A DNA stretch of 64,000 bases from an uncultured Deefgea sp. (GCF_947072475.1 NZ_CAMTIA010000001.1:186001-250000), one strand, 5' to 3'. Positions 52,524 to 61,865 are shown, counted from the first letter of the stretch. Numbers and translations: made by a program. Notes: generated from the sequence alone by a model not told the origin.

Positions 52524-54901
52524 TAGGAATTGCCATTGGCTAAAGGTGGCGGGGTCAGGCGTAGCACTTGGCCGACTTTAATGTCGTTGTGATTATTGAG
52601 CTGATTCCACAGCGCTAAATCCCGCATGCTTTGCCCGTAAAGTAATGAAATTTGATATAAATTATCGCCGTCTTTAACGGTATGCGATTGCGACTGCGCT
52701 GCAGTCACTGCGCTTGGCGGTTCGAGCTTGGCTTGCGTTGCAGTAGCAGTAGCAGTAGCAGTAGCAGTTTGTGGCGCGAGCTTGGCTTGCGACTCGGGCT
52801 TGACGATGGCACTGCTATTGTCGTTCGTCGGCGTTGCTACGGGTATTGCGTTCACCGATGAGCCATCCGGCGCGCGATCGGGAAGTTGTACTTTAGGCAT
52901 GTCTTGCAAGAACACATGGCCATCGACTTTGTAATCGCCTTGTTGCTTATGTAAATATTGATAGCGATCATCGGTTAAGCGACTATTTTCGGCACTATCG
53001 CGGATCACCACTGGGCGTAAAAACACCATCAGGCTGACTTTTTGCCATTCGCGGCTTTCATACTTAAATAAGTTGCCAATGATGGGTATATCGCCCAAGC
53101 CAGGAACCTGATTACCTTTGTTGCCAATACGGTCTTCAATTAATCCGCCAAGTACCACAATCTGCCCATCATCGACCAAGACTTTGGTTTCAATCGTGCG
53201 CATTTTGGTCGCCAAACCGGCCCCGGCAGTATTCACCGAGTTATCAATGCTCGAGACTTCTTGATACACATTGAGCGTAATCACGCCGCCTTCGGACACT
53301 TGCGGGCGAACGCGCAGTTTAATCCCGATGTCTTTGCGTTCCACTGTCACAAATGGATTGGTGTTATTGGTGCTCGACGATTGCGAGCCGGTAATAATTG
53401 GGATGTTTTGCCCGACGGTGATTTTGGCTTCTTCGTTGTCCAATGTGAGCAAATTGGGCGTGGATAACACATTGCCGTTGCCGCTGCTTTGTAAGGCCGA
53501 AGCCAGTAGCCCTAAGCTGGCGCTGCCATTGCGTGGGTCACCATTAAAAATACCCAAAGTCAGTCCGGCAGGAATCCCGGCTGGGGTTTTGTTAATGATG
53601 TTGCCGATGATATTGCCCAAGCCGCCACTGCCGGGGTTGAGATTGGTCACGCCCCCCGCGCCGATTTTGTCATTCCCGCCGGCCAATAACCATTGAAAAC
53701 CAAATTCAGAGAGTTTGGATAAATTCACTTCGGCAATCATCGCTTCGACATAAATTTGCGAGCGGCGAACGTCGAGTTTTTCAATCACCGCGCGCAAATT
53801 ATTATAAATATTTTGCGGCGCAGTAATGATTAAAGCATTGGTGGTGCTATCGGCCTGAATTCGAACTGTAGCGCCGGCAATCTGCACATTGGTCGCGGTA
53901 TTGGTATTCACCGGATTAAAATTATTGCCACCGCTATTGGTTCCGCCATTGCTGCTATTGGTGTTGGCACTGTTATTGCTGTTTTGATTGGCATTTGTAT
54001 TCATGCCAGATGAATCTTCTTGCCCAGTCAAAATGCCTTTGAGTGTCGCGGCTAATTTAGTTGCTTCGGCATTTTTTAAATACACCACATTAATGGTGCT
54101 ATCGCTGGTGGCGGCTTCATCCAGATTGGTAATCAGCTGGCGTAATTGGCTGGTTTGCGCGGCATTGAGTGCGCGCACCATTAAGCGATTGCCACGTGGG
54201 TCGGGCACTACAATCGAGCGGCGCACGCCGTCATTACTTGGAATCGGCGCGCCGCCAACTTGCACGCTCACTTCAGGCATGAGGCGAGCAATGTTTTGCG
54301 CCACATCCAGTGCCGAGGCATTGATTAGCTTGATGGTAAACACGTCGGTGTTTTTTGGCTGATCGATATTGTCGATAATGCGCGACAATCGCCGAATATT
54401 GTCGGCGTAGTCGGTAATGACCAAGGTATTGCTGGTGCCCGATTGATACGCGCTAATCAGGCTGCTCGGTGAAGCCAGTGGCCGCAGCATGGTCGCCATT
54501 TGATTGGCGCCTTCATTATTGAGGGCAAAAATCTGGGTGATAATTTGCTCGCCATTGGCATTTTCACCGCGAACCAGCGTTTTATTACTCAGCGCTTTGC
54601 TATCGGCTTCGAGCTGAATTTTGATCGCGCCATTGGCTTGCACGGTGCTAAATCCAGCTTGCCGCAGCGCCGATTGCAAAATCGGGTAGACCAAGTTTTT
54701 GGATACTGGTTGGGTTGAAACAATATTAATGGTGCCTTTAACCCGTGGATCAATAATAAAGTTTTTTCCGGTAATCAGGCTAATGGCTTTAACCGTGGTT
54801 TCAATATCGGAATTAATAAAATTGAGCATGACTTTTTCGTCAGCGTCGGCAGCCAATGCCAATTGGCTACATAAAAGTGCGCCAATAATTAATTTTTTCA
54901 T
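52523..54901 (-). CDS. gspD: Type II secretion secretin GspD with C-terminal LysM domain
   Basis: 792 residues. Signal peptide (MKKLIIGALLCSQLALAA), N0-N3 domains (NFIIDPRVKGTINIVS, SLISAYQSGTSNTLVITDYA), an Asn/Ser-rich loop in N3, then the secretin core (LSTPNLLTLDNEEAKITVGQ and VVLGGLIEDRIGNKGNQVPG). After residue about 670 there is a Pro/Ala/Thr-rich linker with a TATATATAT run, and a LysM domain at the end (VKDGDNLYQISLLYGQ ... DIKVGQVLRLTPPP). LysM binds peptidoglycan; standard GspD has a pilotin-binding S-domain there instead. Confidence 0.95.
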   Translation of the reverse strand: MKKLIIGALLCSQLALAADADEKVMLNFINSDIETTVKAISLITGKNFIIDPRVKGTINIVSTQPVSKNLVYPILQSALRQAGFSTVQANGAIKIQLEADSKALSNKTLVRGENANGEQIITQIFALNNEGANQMATMLRPLASPSSLISAYQSGTSNTLVITDYADNIRRLSRIIDNIDQPKNTDVFTIKLINASALDVAQNIARLMPEVSVQVGGAPIPSNDGVRRSIVVPDPRGNRLMVRALNAAQTSQLRQLITNLDEAATSDSTINVVYLKNAEATKLAATLKGILTGQEDSSGMNTNANQNSNNSANTNSSNGGTNSGGNNFNPVNTNTATNVQIAGATVRIQADSTTNALIITAPQNIYNNLRAVIEKLDVRRSQIYVEAMIAEVNLSKLSEFGFQWLLAGGNDKIGAGGVTNLNPGSGGLGNIIGNIINKTPAGIPAGLTLGIFNGDPRNGSASLGLLASALQSSGNGNVLSTPNLLTLDNEEAKITVGQNIPIITGSQSSSTNNTNPFVTVERKDIGIKLRVRPQVSEGGVITLNVYQEVSSIDNSVNTAGAGLATKMRTIETKVLVDDGQIVVLGGLIEDRIGNKGNQVPGLGDIPIIGNLFKYESREWQKVSLMVFLRPVVIRDSAENSRLTDDRYQYLHKQQGDYKVDGHVFLQDMPKVQLPDRAPDGSSVNAIPVATPTNDNSSAIVKPESQAKLAPQTATATATATATQAKLEPPSAVTAAQSQSHTVKDGDNLYQISLLYGQSMRDLALWNQLNNHNDIKVGQVLRLTPPPLANGNS
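52736..52767. repeat. 6-bp microsatellite (GCAGTA)n in gspD
   Basis: About five GCAGTA units encode the Ala-Thr run in the linker before the LysM domain. Gain or loss of a unit keeps the frame and changes linker length. Confidence 0.8.
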
Positions 54902-55695
54902 GGATTCACGGTATAGCTAATGGTTTGAGATTGATCTTGCCGTTGAATTTGCAAAGATAGCTGATTTTGTTGGCTAAATGCCCCGTAGAGCAAAGACAGA
55001 TCGTCGAGTTTATTGAGTGGACGGCCATTGATGGTTTTAAGAATATCGCCATCGCGTAATTGCAGTACTTGCGCTAATTGTTGTTGATTGGCTTGCTCAA
55101 CGACAATCCCGCCAGCCGCGCTGGTGCCTAAGCCTTTACTCCAATTGGCTAAATTACCGCCTTGTAACATCCCGGTGAGTTGGCCACGCGTCAAGTTCAC
55201 CGCAGCCTCATTTTTGCTGGGAGTGGCTTGCGGTGCCGTAGCATGAGCCACTTGTGGCGCAGCCGATTGGCTCAGCGGCATGCTGGCGGCGGGTAAGAAG
55301 ATTTTTTTCTGTGTGCCGTGCTGTTCGAGCACGATATGGTCATGCTGCGCGGCAATCAATTGGCCGTATGCGCCCACTTGATCGCCGACTTTGACCGCGA
55401 CCGCGCTGGCTTCTAAGCCATCAATAATCGCGATGCCTTGCGCGCCGGAGACCAAAGCGCGCAAAGAGAGTTGCGTCGCTTCATGGGCTGGCTGGCCAGC
55501 GCCCGTGGCAAATAATTTGGCGACGGCATCCGGATTAAACGCCTGGGTTTTGGGCGCAGCTGCGGCCAGTCGCAGCGAGGCCGTGCGCGATTGCGGCTCA
55601 AGCCATTGCCAAACCAGGCCGACAAATAGCCAAATAAAGAGCGCGCCTAGCAGGCATTGCACGAACAAAGCGCTGTGTTTTATTGGAAAATGCAT
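54898..55695 (-). CDS. gspC: Type II secretion protein GspC
   Basis: 265 residues. One TM helix (about 11-31, FVQCLLGALFIWLFVGLVWQ), an HR domain (LRALVSGAQGIAIIDGLEAS) and a C-terminal PDZ-like domain (LRDGDILKTINGRPLNKLDD). It bridges the inner-membrane platform and GspD. It overlaps gspD by 4 bp and is the first gene of the minus-strand gspCDE block. Confidence 0.93.
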   Translation of the reverse strand: MHFPIKHSALFVQCLLGALFIWLFVGLVWQWLEPQSRTASLRLAAAAPKTQAFNPDAVAKLFATGAGQPAHEATQLSLRALVSGAQGIAIIDGLEASAVAVKVGDQVGAYGQLIAAQHDHIVLEQHGTQKKIFLPAASMPLSQSAAPQVAHATAPQATPSKNEAAVNLTRGQLTGMLQGGNLANWSKGLGTSAAGGIVVEQANQQQLAQVLQLRDGDILKTINGRPLNKLDDLSLLYGAFSQQNQLSLQIQRQDQSQTISYTVNP

Positions 55696-56130
55696 AAATC
55701 AAATAAGGCAGTAAAGGGATTAAATTTCATATTATTTTCAGTGGTTTAATCCAGATGGTGTGGGCTTGGATCTGTTTATTATTGTGTTGTTTGATGAAGT
55801 GCTTATGCCGATCAATCGGGGGTTAAGCATTAAGATGATGCTTGATTTAATGCCTGCGGCGCTTTGAATTAACAATGGGTGGAAATAATAGTTGTCATTT
55901 TTGTGAGGTAAACTGGCAACTATCAATCTGGTTTTTCTCGTTGTTCATTTGCAATGATTCACGCTGTATTCATGCTGTGGATAGAAAATTTAACACCTCT
56001 GCTCGTAATCGCATAGAAAAATTCATTCAATGCAAGCATTGAATCACAACTAAATGACTGTAATATGGCAATTCTCATTTAATCGACCATTTTTTTGACT
56101 GGGGTGGTTCAAACCCCGCAAGCGATACTC
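55696..56130. promoter_or_regulatory. Divergent gspC/gspF regulatory region
   Basis: 435 bp with no convincing gene. The palindrome ATTCAATGC (56025-56033) / GCATTGAAT (56036-56044) is the only clear symmetrical site and could be an operator. The whole stretch is AT-rich as expected for two divergent promoters. Confidence 0.45.
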
Positions 56131-57333
56131 GTGACTGCATTTATTTATCAAGCGCTGCCAATTGTGGGTGGCAAAGTACGTCGTGGGCAAATTGACGCCG
56201 ATTCGCCGCGCCATGCCCGCAGCCTATTGCGCGAGCAAGGCTTGCTGGCCACGCAATTGCAGCCAGCGCAAAATGTTGAGCAACAGTCTGCCCGTTTAAG
56301 CCTATCGAGCCAGCAATTGTCCACGCTGACGCGGCAGTTTTCGGCGCTGCTCGATGCCGGTTTAACCATTGACGAGCTGTTGATTGTATTGGGAGAGCAA
56401 ACCGAGCATCGCAAAACGCAGCAAGTGCTGGCGGGTTTGCGGCAAGACGTGATGGCTGGGATGCCATTGTCGCAAGGTATGGCGCAATTTCCGCGCGTTT
56501 TCCCAATGCTGTATCGCACGCTGGTCAAAGCCGGTGAAGAATCGGGCAAGCTTGCTGGCGTGATGCAGCGCTTGGCCGATTACCTTGAGGCGCGGGGCGA
56601 CTTAAATAGCAAAATTGCGATTGCGTTTATTTATCCGGCGGTGGTGATGCTGGTATCGGCCTTGGTGATTTTAGGCATGCTCACCTGGGTGGTGCCGCAA
56701 ATGGTGCAAGTGTTTGAGTCGGCCAAACAAACGCTGCCGCTACTGACTCGGGTACTGCTGTGGACGAGCGCGGCGATTCAAAGTATCGGCGGCTGGGTGT
56801 TGCTCGCCTTAATGGTGGCCAGTGTGGCGGCGTTTTATGCGCTTAAAAAACCTGAGTTGAAATTACGCTTTCACGTTTGGCGTTTAACATGGCCGCTCTT
56901 GGGGTATTTAGATCGCCTGGCCAATACCGCCCGCTTTGCCAGTACCTTGGCGATTTTATCCGGCAGCGGTGTGCCTTTATTAAAGTCACTCGATGCGGCC
57001 GAAGGCGTGATGAGCAACCTCAAACTGCAAAGCGCGGTAGCCGAGGTCGCCGCCCAAGTGCGTGAAGGCGTCAGTTTGGCGCGAGCGATGAAAGCGGCAG
57101 CGGTGTTTCCGCCTTTATTGCTGCATTTGGTCGCCAGCGGCGAAGCCACCGGGCGTTTGGCATTGATGCTCGATCGGGCGGCGATTGAGCAAACCAAAGA
57201 GCTCGATCGCAAAGTCACCGCCTTCACCAGTTTGCTCGGCCCAGTGATGGTCTTAGTGATGGGCGCCGTGGTGATGGTGATTGTAATGGCGATCTTGTTG
57301 CCGGTGTTCGAGATGAATCAGTTGGTGAAATAG
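56131..57333 (+). CDS. gspF: Type II secretion inner-membrane platform protein GspF
   Basis: 400 residues from GTG 56131 (MTAFIYQALPIVGGKVRRG, matching the family start); an upstream TTG at 56095 is less likely. Two T2SSF cytoplasmic domains (QFSALLDAGLTIDELLIVLG and FASTLAILSGSGVPLLKSLD) alternate with three TM helices. It starts the plus-strand block gspF-GNAT-gspGHIJK. Confidence 0.95.
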   Translation: MTAFIYQALPIVGGKVRRGQIDADSPRHARSLLREQGLLATQLQPAQNVEQQSARLSLSSQQLSTLTRQFSALLDAGLTIDELLIVLGEQTEHRKTQQVLAGLRQDVMAGMPLSQGMAQFPRVFPMLYRTLVKAGEESGKLAGVMQRLADYLEARGDLNSKIAIAFIYPAVVMLVSALVILGMLTWVVPQMVQVFESAKQTLPLLTRVLLWTSAAIQSIGGWVLLALMVASVAAFYALKKPELKLRFHVWRLTWPLLGYLDRLANTARFASTLAILSGSGVPLLKSLDAAEGVMSNLKLQSAVAEVAAQVREGVSLARAMKAAAVFPPLLLHLVASGEATGRLALMLDRAAIEQTKELDRKVTAFTSLLGPVMVLVMGAVVMVIVMAILLPVFEMNQLVK

Positions 57334-57341
57334 GAGGTTAG

Positions 57342-57845
57342 ATGCAGCAAGTCGAAATTAGGCATAGCACCATGGCCGATATTGAAGCGATTAATGCGGT
57401 GCATGCTGGGCCCAAGGCGTATGCCGGTACATTAGATTTGCCTTATGGCAACCCAACTAAATGGCAAAAAATGTTGAGTGACTTGCCTTTAAGCACGGTG
57501 AGTTTAGTTGCGCTGCGAGAGGGGCAGTTGCTCGGTCATTTGATGCTGGGGATTGATCCGCACCTTCGTCGGCGACATATTGCTTGGTTTGGCATTTGGG
57601 TTCGCGATGATGCACAAGGGCAAGGCGTTGGTAGTCAGTTACTCGCCGCCGCCATTGATTTAGCCGATAACTGGCAAAATATTCACCGCCTAGAAATTAC
57701 GGTGTATGTCGACAACGAGGCGGCGATTGCTTTATATCGCAAGTTTGGATTTGAAGTTGAAGGAGAGGGCAAAGACTATGCTTTTCGCGATGGCCGTTAT
57801 GTGAACGCCTATTACATGGCAAGAATTCGACGTCAGCCGCTTTAG
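57342..57845 (+). CDS. GNAT-family N-acetyltransferase
   Basis: 167 residues. Acetyl-CoA loop GQGVGSQLLAAAIDLA after WFGIWVRDDAQG, and the C-terminal IALYRKFGFEVEGEGKDYAF, as in many ribosomal-protein or small-molecule acetyltransferases. Substrate unknown. It is placed 8 bp after gspF and 66 bp before gspG, so it is probably cotranscribed with the secretion genes although it is not a known part of the machine. Confidence 0.9.
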   Translation: MQQVEIRHSTMADIEAINAVHAGPKAYAGTLDLPYGNPTKWQKMLSDLPLSTVSLVALREGQLLGHLMLGIDPHLRRRHIAWFGIWVRDDAQGQGVGSQLLAAAIDLADNWQNIHRLEITVYVDNEAAIALYRKFGFEVEGEGKDYAFRDGRYVNAYYMARIRRQPL

Positions 57846-57911
57846 TATGATGTATTGCTTTGAATGTTTGATTTAGTTTGCCTTATGGCTCAATACCCCT
57901 GTGGAGTAGAA

Positions 57912-58331
57912 ATGAAAGCAAGTCGTGGTTTTACTTTGATTGAGATTTTAGTGGTGGTTTCGATTTTAGCGATTTTGGGTGCGTTGATTGTGCCCAAAAT
58001 TATGGATAGACCGAATGAAGCGCGCATTGTCGCTGCCAAGCAAGATGTGTCGTCGATTATGGCGGCGCTTAAATTATATAAATTAGACAACGGTCGCCTG
58101 CCGACGACTGAACAAGGCTTAAAAGCCTTGGTGCAAAAGCCAAGTGCAGATCCAGTACCGATGAATTGGAAATCCGGCGGTTACCTCGAGAAAACCCCGA
58201 AAGATCCATGGGGCCAAGATTATGTGTATTTAAATCCTGGTGTTCACGGCGAAATTGACGTTTTGAGCTATGGCCCAGAAGGCCAAGCGGGAGCGGATAA
58301 GCCCGAGAATTTGATCGGCTCATGGCAATAA
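57912..58331 (+). CDS. gspG: Major pseudopilin GspG
   Basis: 139 residues from ATG 57912 (GGAG upstream). Prepilin leader MKASRG then FTLIEILVVVSILAILGALI with Glu at +5, and the GspG C-terminal pattern (TTEQGLKALV, GGYLEKTPKDPWGQDYVY). Residues for calcium binding seem present near the end. It forms the pseudopilus. Confidence 0.97.
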   Translation: MKASRGFTLIEILVVVSILAILGALIVPKIMDRPNEARIVAAKQDVSSIMAALKLYKLDNGRLPTTEQGLKALVQKPSADPVPMNWKSGGYLEKTPKDPWGQDYVYLNPGVHGEIDVLSYGPEGQAGADKPENLIGSWQ

Positions 58332-58342
58332 TGATTTTTGCT

Positions 58343-58715
58343 ACTGCGAACCGCAAATACTGCGTTATTGCTGCGGGGAAAAATCCTCATTTACTTAATG
58401 TAAATTCCGGTTTTTCTCCTCGCAATGCCTTGTCTTTGCCGTTCTCGCTACGCAAAATCGGTGCTACTGCGAACCGCAAATCCGGCGTTATTGCTGCGGG
58501 GAAAAATCCTCATTTACTTGATGTAAATTCCGGTTTTTCTCACCGCAATGCCTGGTCTTTGCCGTTCTCGCTACGCAAAATTGGTGCGACTGCGAACCGC
58601 AAATCCGGCGTTATTGCTGCGGGGAAAAATCCTCATTTACTTGATGTAAATTCCGGTTTTTCTCCTGCCTGGTCTTTGCGATTCTCGCTACGCAAAATCG
58701 TTGCTACTACGAACG
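58343..58715. repeat. 123-bp tandem repeat array between gspG and gspH
   Basis: Copies start at 58343, 58466 and 58589 (123-bp period); the third is 117 bp because of a 6-bp loss, and a partial fourth begins at 58706. Each has ACTGCGAACCGCAAAT, GCTGCGGGGAAAAATCC and TTCTCGCTACGCAAAAT, with an inverted CATTTAC/GTAAAT centre. The frame is open across the array but its peptide is repetitive with no Shine-Dalgarno, and I do not call it a gene. Confidence 0.88.
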
Positions 58716-58762
58716 CAACGATACCTTTAGGAAATTAACTCTCATTGATCGTTCAAAAAAAC

Positions 58763-59242
58763 ATGTCATCGGATCGACAGTCGGGTTTCACTCTGCTCGA
58801 AATCCTCGTGGTGACGGCGATTATTTTGATTGTCACTAGCGTGACGGTGTTTCATTTTAATCGGGGGGATGGCGCGCAAGTGGCGGCTGAGCGCTTGGTG
58901 CTGCAATTTGAAGCGGCGCGCGATGAGGCTTTGGCTAGCGGCCTTACTTTGGCATGGACTAGCGATGGGGCGGCGTATCAGTTTTGGTTTAAAAATCAGC
59001 GCCAAGAGTGGGAAGTATTAAAAGATCGTGAAGGTTTACGCACCTTGCCGTGGGCGGAAGGGGTGCACGTTCGCGGGCAAAAAATCAATCAGCAAAATCG
59101 CCCTTTGGGTGACAAGATTATTTTCCCCGCCGATGGAGTGATTGAATCTTTTGAACTTGAGCTACAGGGGCGAGATACGCAATGGCAAATCACGGGCGAT
59201 GTAATGGGACGGTTTAAAGTTCAAGCGGTAGCGGCGCATTGA
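58763..59242 (+). CDS. gspH: Minor pseudopilin GspH
   Basis: 159 residues from ATG 58763. Leader MSSDRQSG then FTLLEILVVTAIILIVTSVT with Glu +5. The C-terminal part is a beta-rich minor pseudopilin domain. It overlaps gspI by one base. The gap from gspG (431 bp of repeats) is unusual for a gsp operon. Confidence 0.9.
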   Translation: MSSDRQSGFTLLEILVVTAIILIVTSVTVFHFNRGDGAQVAAERLVLQFEAARDEALASGLTLAWTSDGAAYQFWFKNQRQEWEVLKDREGLRTLPWAEGVHVRGQKINQQNRPLGDKIIFPADGVIESFELELQGRDTQWQITGDVMGRFKVQAVAAH

Positions 59243-59613
59243 TGGCTCGCCGATCTTGGGGTTTCACCTTGGTGGAAGTATTGATCGCGCTGGCGGTGCT
59301 GGGCATTACTTTGGCGGCGGCGGCTAAATTGGTGATGGGCTCAACCGACACCTTAATCACCTATCGCACACGCACATTGGCCAGCTGGGTGGCGAGTAAT
59401 TTGGTCAATCAACATTTGGCGATGCGGGTGTTTCCAGAAACCGGCTCCACACAAGGGCAAGTGCAGCAAGGCGGGGAGGCGTTTATTTATCGAATGAATG
59501 TCAGCCCAACGCCCAATTATAGTTTCCGCCGGATTGAGCTTTTAGTCTCGGTGCCGAGTGACCCTGAGCATGCTTTGGCGCAGCAGGTATTTTATGCTGC
59601 GCGGGTGGATTAA
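59242..59613 (+). CDS. gspI: Minor pseudopilin GspI
   Basis: 123 residues from ATG 59242. Leader MARRSWG then FTLVEVLIALAVLGITLAAA. SNLVNQHLAMRVFPE and the C-terminal SPTPNYSFRRIELLV match GspI. It forms the tip complex with GspJ and GspK. Confidence 0.93.
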   Translation: MARRSWGFTLVEVLIALAVLGITLAAAAKLVMGSTDTLITYRTRTLASWVASNLVNQHLAMRVFPETGSTQGQVQQGGEAFIYRMNVSPTPNYSFRRIELLVSVPSDPEHALAQQVFYAARVD

Positions 59614-59617
59614 GCCG

Positions 59618-60178
59618 ATGGTACGTGGATTTACTTTGCTGGAGGTTTTGGTTGCACTGGCAGTGTTTGCGATCATGAGTTTGATCACCTATCGCGGCGT
59701 CAGTATGGTGATTGATACGCGCAGTGCGGTGGTCAGCGAAACACAATATTGGCGCGAGCTCACCTTGGCTTTTGAAAGAATGGAAAGCGATTTAAGCCAA
59801 ATCGCGCCAAGGCCTTGGCGCGATGCGGCGGGGCGACTCAATCCGCCGCTGCGTAGCGTGAGCCGTAGCGAGGCGCCGGTGGGATTGGAATTTATTCGTT
59901 TTGACGGTGATCGAGCGCCATTACATGGAATTTATGAGTGCCAAGATCAGGCGCTGAATCTGAAACTGTATCCACGCGCTGATTTGCAAGCAGGTGATGA
60001 GGGCGTGACGCATCAGCTGCTGGCGCAATTAACGCGTTGCGAGATTGACTTTCTCGACGCCAAAAATCAGTGGCGTGCGCAATGGACGGAGGCCAGTAGT
60101 CGGCCTCGGGCGATCCGCATTCGGTTGGCTTTTGCGCAGCGCGTAGGCGATTTTGAACGGATTTTTTTACTGCCATGA
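59618..60178 (+). CDS. gspJ: Minor pseudopilin GspJ
   Basis: 186 residues from ATG 59618 (leader MVRG then FTLLEVLVALAVFAIMSLIT); an in-frame ATG at 59594 would give a longer leader. FERMESDLSQIAPRPWRDAA is the GspJ pattern. It overlaps gspK by 4 bp. Confidence 0.93.
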   Translation: MVRGFTLLEVLVALAVFAIMSLITYRGVSMVIDTRSAVVSETQYWRELTLAFERMESDLSQIAPRPWRDAAGRLNPPLRSVSRSEAPVGLEFIRFDGDRAPLHGIYECQDQALNLKLYPRADLQAGDEGVTHQLLAQLTRCEIDFLDAKNQWRAQWTEASSRPRAIRIRLAFAQRVGDFERIFLLP

Positions 60179-61083
60179 AGCGCAAAATCAATCCAAACCG
60201 CCGAGCCTTTCGGCAAACCGGCGTTGCCATTATCGCCGCCTTGATGGTGGCGGCTTTAGTTGCATCCATCGCAGGCTTATTGATGGTGCGCCAGCAACGG
60301 GCGCTACAACAGCTCGAAATCCGTAAAGACACCGCTGAGGCGCGTGCGGCAACATGGTCGGTGCTGCAATTGGTGCGCCTCACCTTACGGGACGATGCTC
60401 GAGCGGGCCAGCCCGATCATTTACGTAAGCCGTGGGCGGTACCGATTCCAGAAATTAAAATCGAAAATGGCGCCATGAGTGGTCGCTTGATTGAGCTCAA
60501 TGGCCGATTTAACTTAGGTAATTTAATCGATCAAAACGGCCAGCCGGTTGCAGCCGCATGGGCAGCTTATCCGCGTTTATTAGCCAATTTAGGTTTGCCG
60601 AGTAATTTGGCGGACAACTTGCGCGAATATTTTGCGCTGCATGCAGTGCAGCAGGGCGAAAAGAAAATCTGGCTGCCGCTGATTGATGGCCATGAGTTGG
60701 CGAATATAGCGGGGTATACGCCCGAGGTGATGCGTCAGCTTGAGCCCAGTATTGTGACCTTGCCGGTGGCAACGGCACTCAATGTCAATTTTGCTTCGCC
60801 TGAAGTGCTCGCCGCTTGGATACCAAAGCTAACCGTATCGGCCGCTGAGCAAGCCCTATCAAAGCGTAGAAGCCAATACTTCAATAGCCCTGCCGATTTA
60901 ACTGGGCATTTACCCAAGGAAGTTCAAGCTCAAGTACCCGCGCAATTGCTGACAGTAAAAAGCCAATATTTCTGGTCCGAGATGGGCGCGCGATTTGGTA
61001 AGGTCTTGATGCAGCACCGCGCATTGCTGGATCGCTCAAAAAGTGACATGCCCGTGGTGCTGTCAGTTCAAAGAATGTATTAA
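60175..61083 (+). CDS. gspK: Minor pseudopilin GspK
   Basis: 302 residues. The leader ends RQTG before VAIIAALMVAALVASIAGLL; GspK characteristically lacks Glu at +5, and here the position is also not Glu. The large alpha domain is present (NGRFNLGNLIDQNGQPV, PLIDGHELANIAGYTPEV). It caps the pseudopilus tip and ends the block. No prepilin peptidase gene (gspO) is in the window. Confidence 0.93.
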   Translation: MKRKINPNRRAFRQTGVAIIAALMVAALVASIAGLLMVRQQRALQQLEIRKDTAEARAATWSVLQLVRLTLRDDARAGQPDHLRKPWAVPIPEIKIENGAMSGRLIELNGRFNLGNLIDQNGQPVAAAWAAYPRLLANLGLPSNLADNLREYFALHAVQQGEKKIWLPLIDGHELANIAGYTPEVMRQLEPSIVTLPVATALNVNFASPEVLAAWIPKLTVSAAEQALSKRRSQYFNSPADLTGHLPKEVQAQVPAQLLTVKSQYFWSEMGARFGKVLMQHRALLDRSKSDMPVVLSVQRMY

Positions 61084-61232
61084 ACGGTGAAAGTGCGCCA
61101 AATAACGCGAATGAAGTGCGCAATGAGCTGGATCAAGATCGCTTGGTTTTATGCATGTAAGCACAATTACTACGATGGCACTTTCCGCTGAAAAGCCTAC
61201 AATGGCGGCATTCCTATATCGAGAAGCGCATC

Positions 61233-61865
61233 ATGCAGATTACTGTCGTTAATCACCCTTTGGTCCAACATAAATTGGCTTTAATGCGCGAAGCGGATGT
61301 TTCGACCAATAAATTTCGCTTGCTGACTGAAGAGTTAGCGCGTTTGCTGGCTTACGAAGCCACGCGTGATTTGCCACTCGAAGACGTAATGATCAATGGC
61401 TGGTGCGGTGAAGTGGCCGTTAAAAAAATCAAAGGCAAAAAACTCACCGTTGTACCTATTTTGCGCGCCGGTTTGGGCATGCTTAACGGCGTGCTCGATT
61501 TAGTGCCTTCGGCCAAAATCAGCGTAGTGGGTTTAGCGCGCGATGAAGAAACTTTGCAGCCAGTGCCGTATTTTGAAAAATTCGTTGGCGATTTAGAAGA
61601 TCGTTTAGCCTTGATTATTGATCCAATGCTGGCCACAGGCGGCTCTTTGGTGGCAACGATCGATATGCTCAAACGCAATGGCTGCAAAGAAATCGTCGCC
61701 ATCGTGATGGTTGCCGCACCAGAGGGCGTCAAATTGGTGAATGAAAAGCATCCTGATGTGCAGATTGTGACCGCCTCACTCGATTCGCATCTGAATGAGC
61801 AAGGCTATATCATTCCGGGCTTGGGTGATGCTGGCGACAAGATTTTCGGTACAATTTCTAAGTAA
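61233..61865 (+). CDS. upp: Uracil phosphoribosyltransferase
   Basis: 210 residues, standard length. PRPP-binding loop [20 protein letters not shown] and the C-terminal uracil site [17 protein letters not shown]. It converts uracil plus PRPP to UMP. The uracil permease gene follows 163 bp later on the same strand, so the pair forms a uracil salvage unit. Confidence 0.97.
   Translation: MQITVVNHPLVQHKLALMREADVSTNKFRLLTEELARLLAYEATRDLPLEDVMINGWCGEVAVKKIKGKKLTVVPILRAGLGMLNGVLDLVPSAKISVVGLARDEETLQPVPYFEKFVGDLEDRLALIIDPMLATGGSLVATIDMLKRNGCKEIVAIVMVAAPEGVKLVNEKHPDVQIVTASLDSHLNEQGYIIPGLGDAGDKIFGTISK

Noticed and set aside
56104..56120. GGTTCAAACCCCGC, like a tRNA T-arm
   Set aside because: No acceptor stem, anticodon arm or CCA-compatible fold around it.
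58322..58738. A 138-codon frame between gspG and gspH
   Set aside because: It translates the 123-bp tandem repeat three times, starts inside gspG and has no Shine-Dalgarno; better explained as a repeat array.
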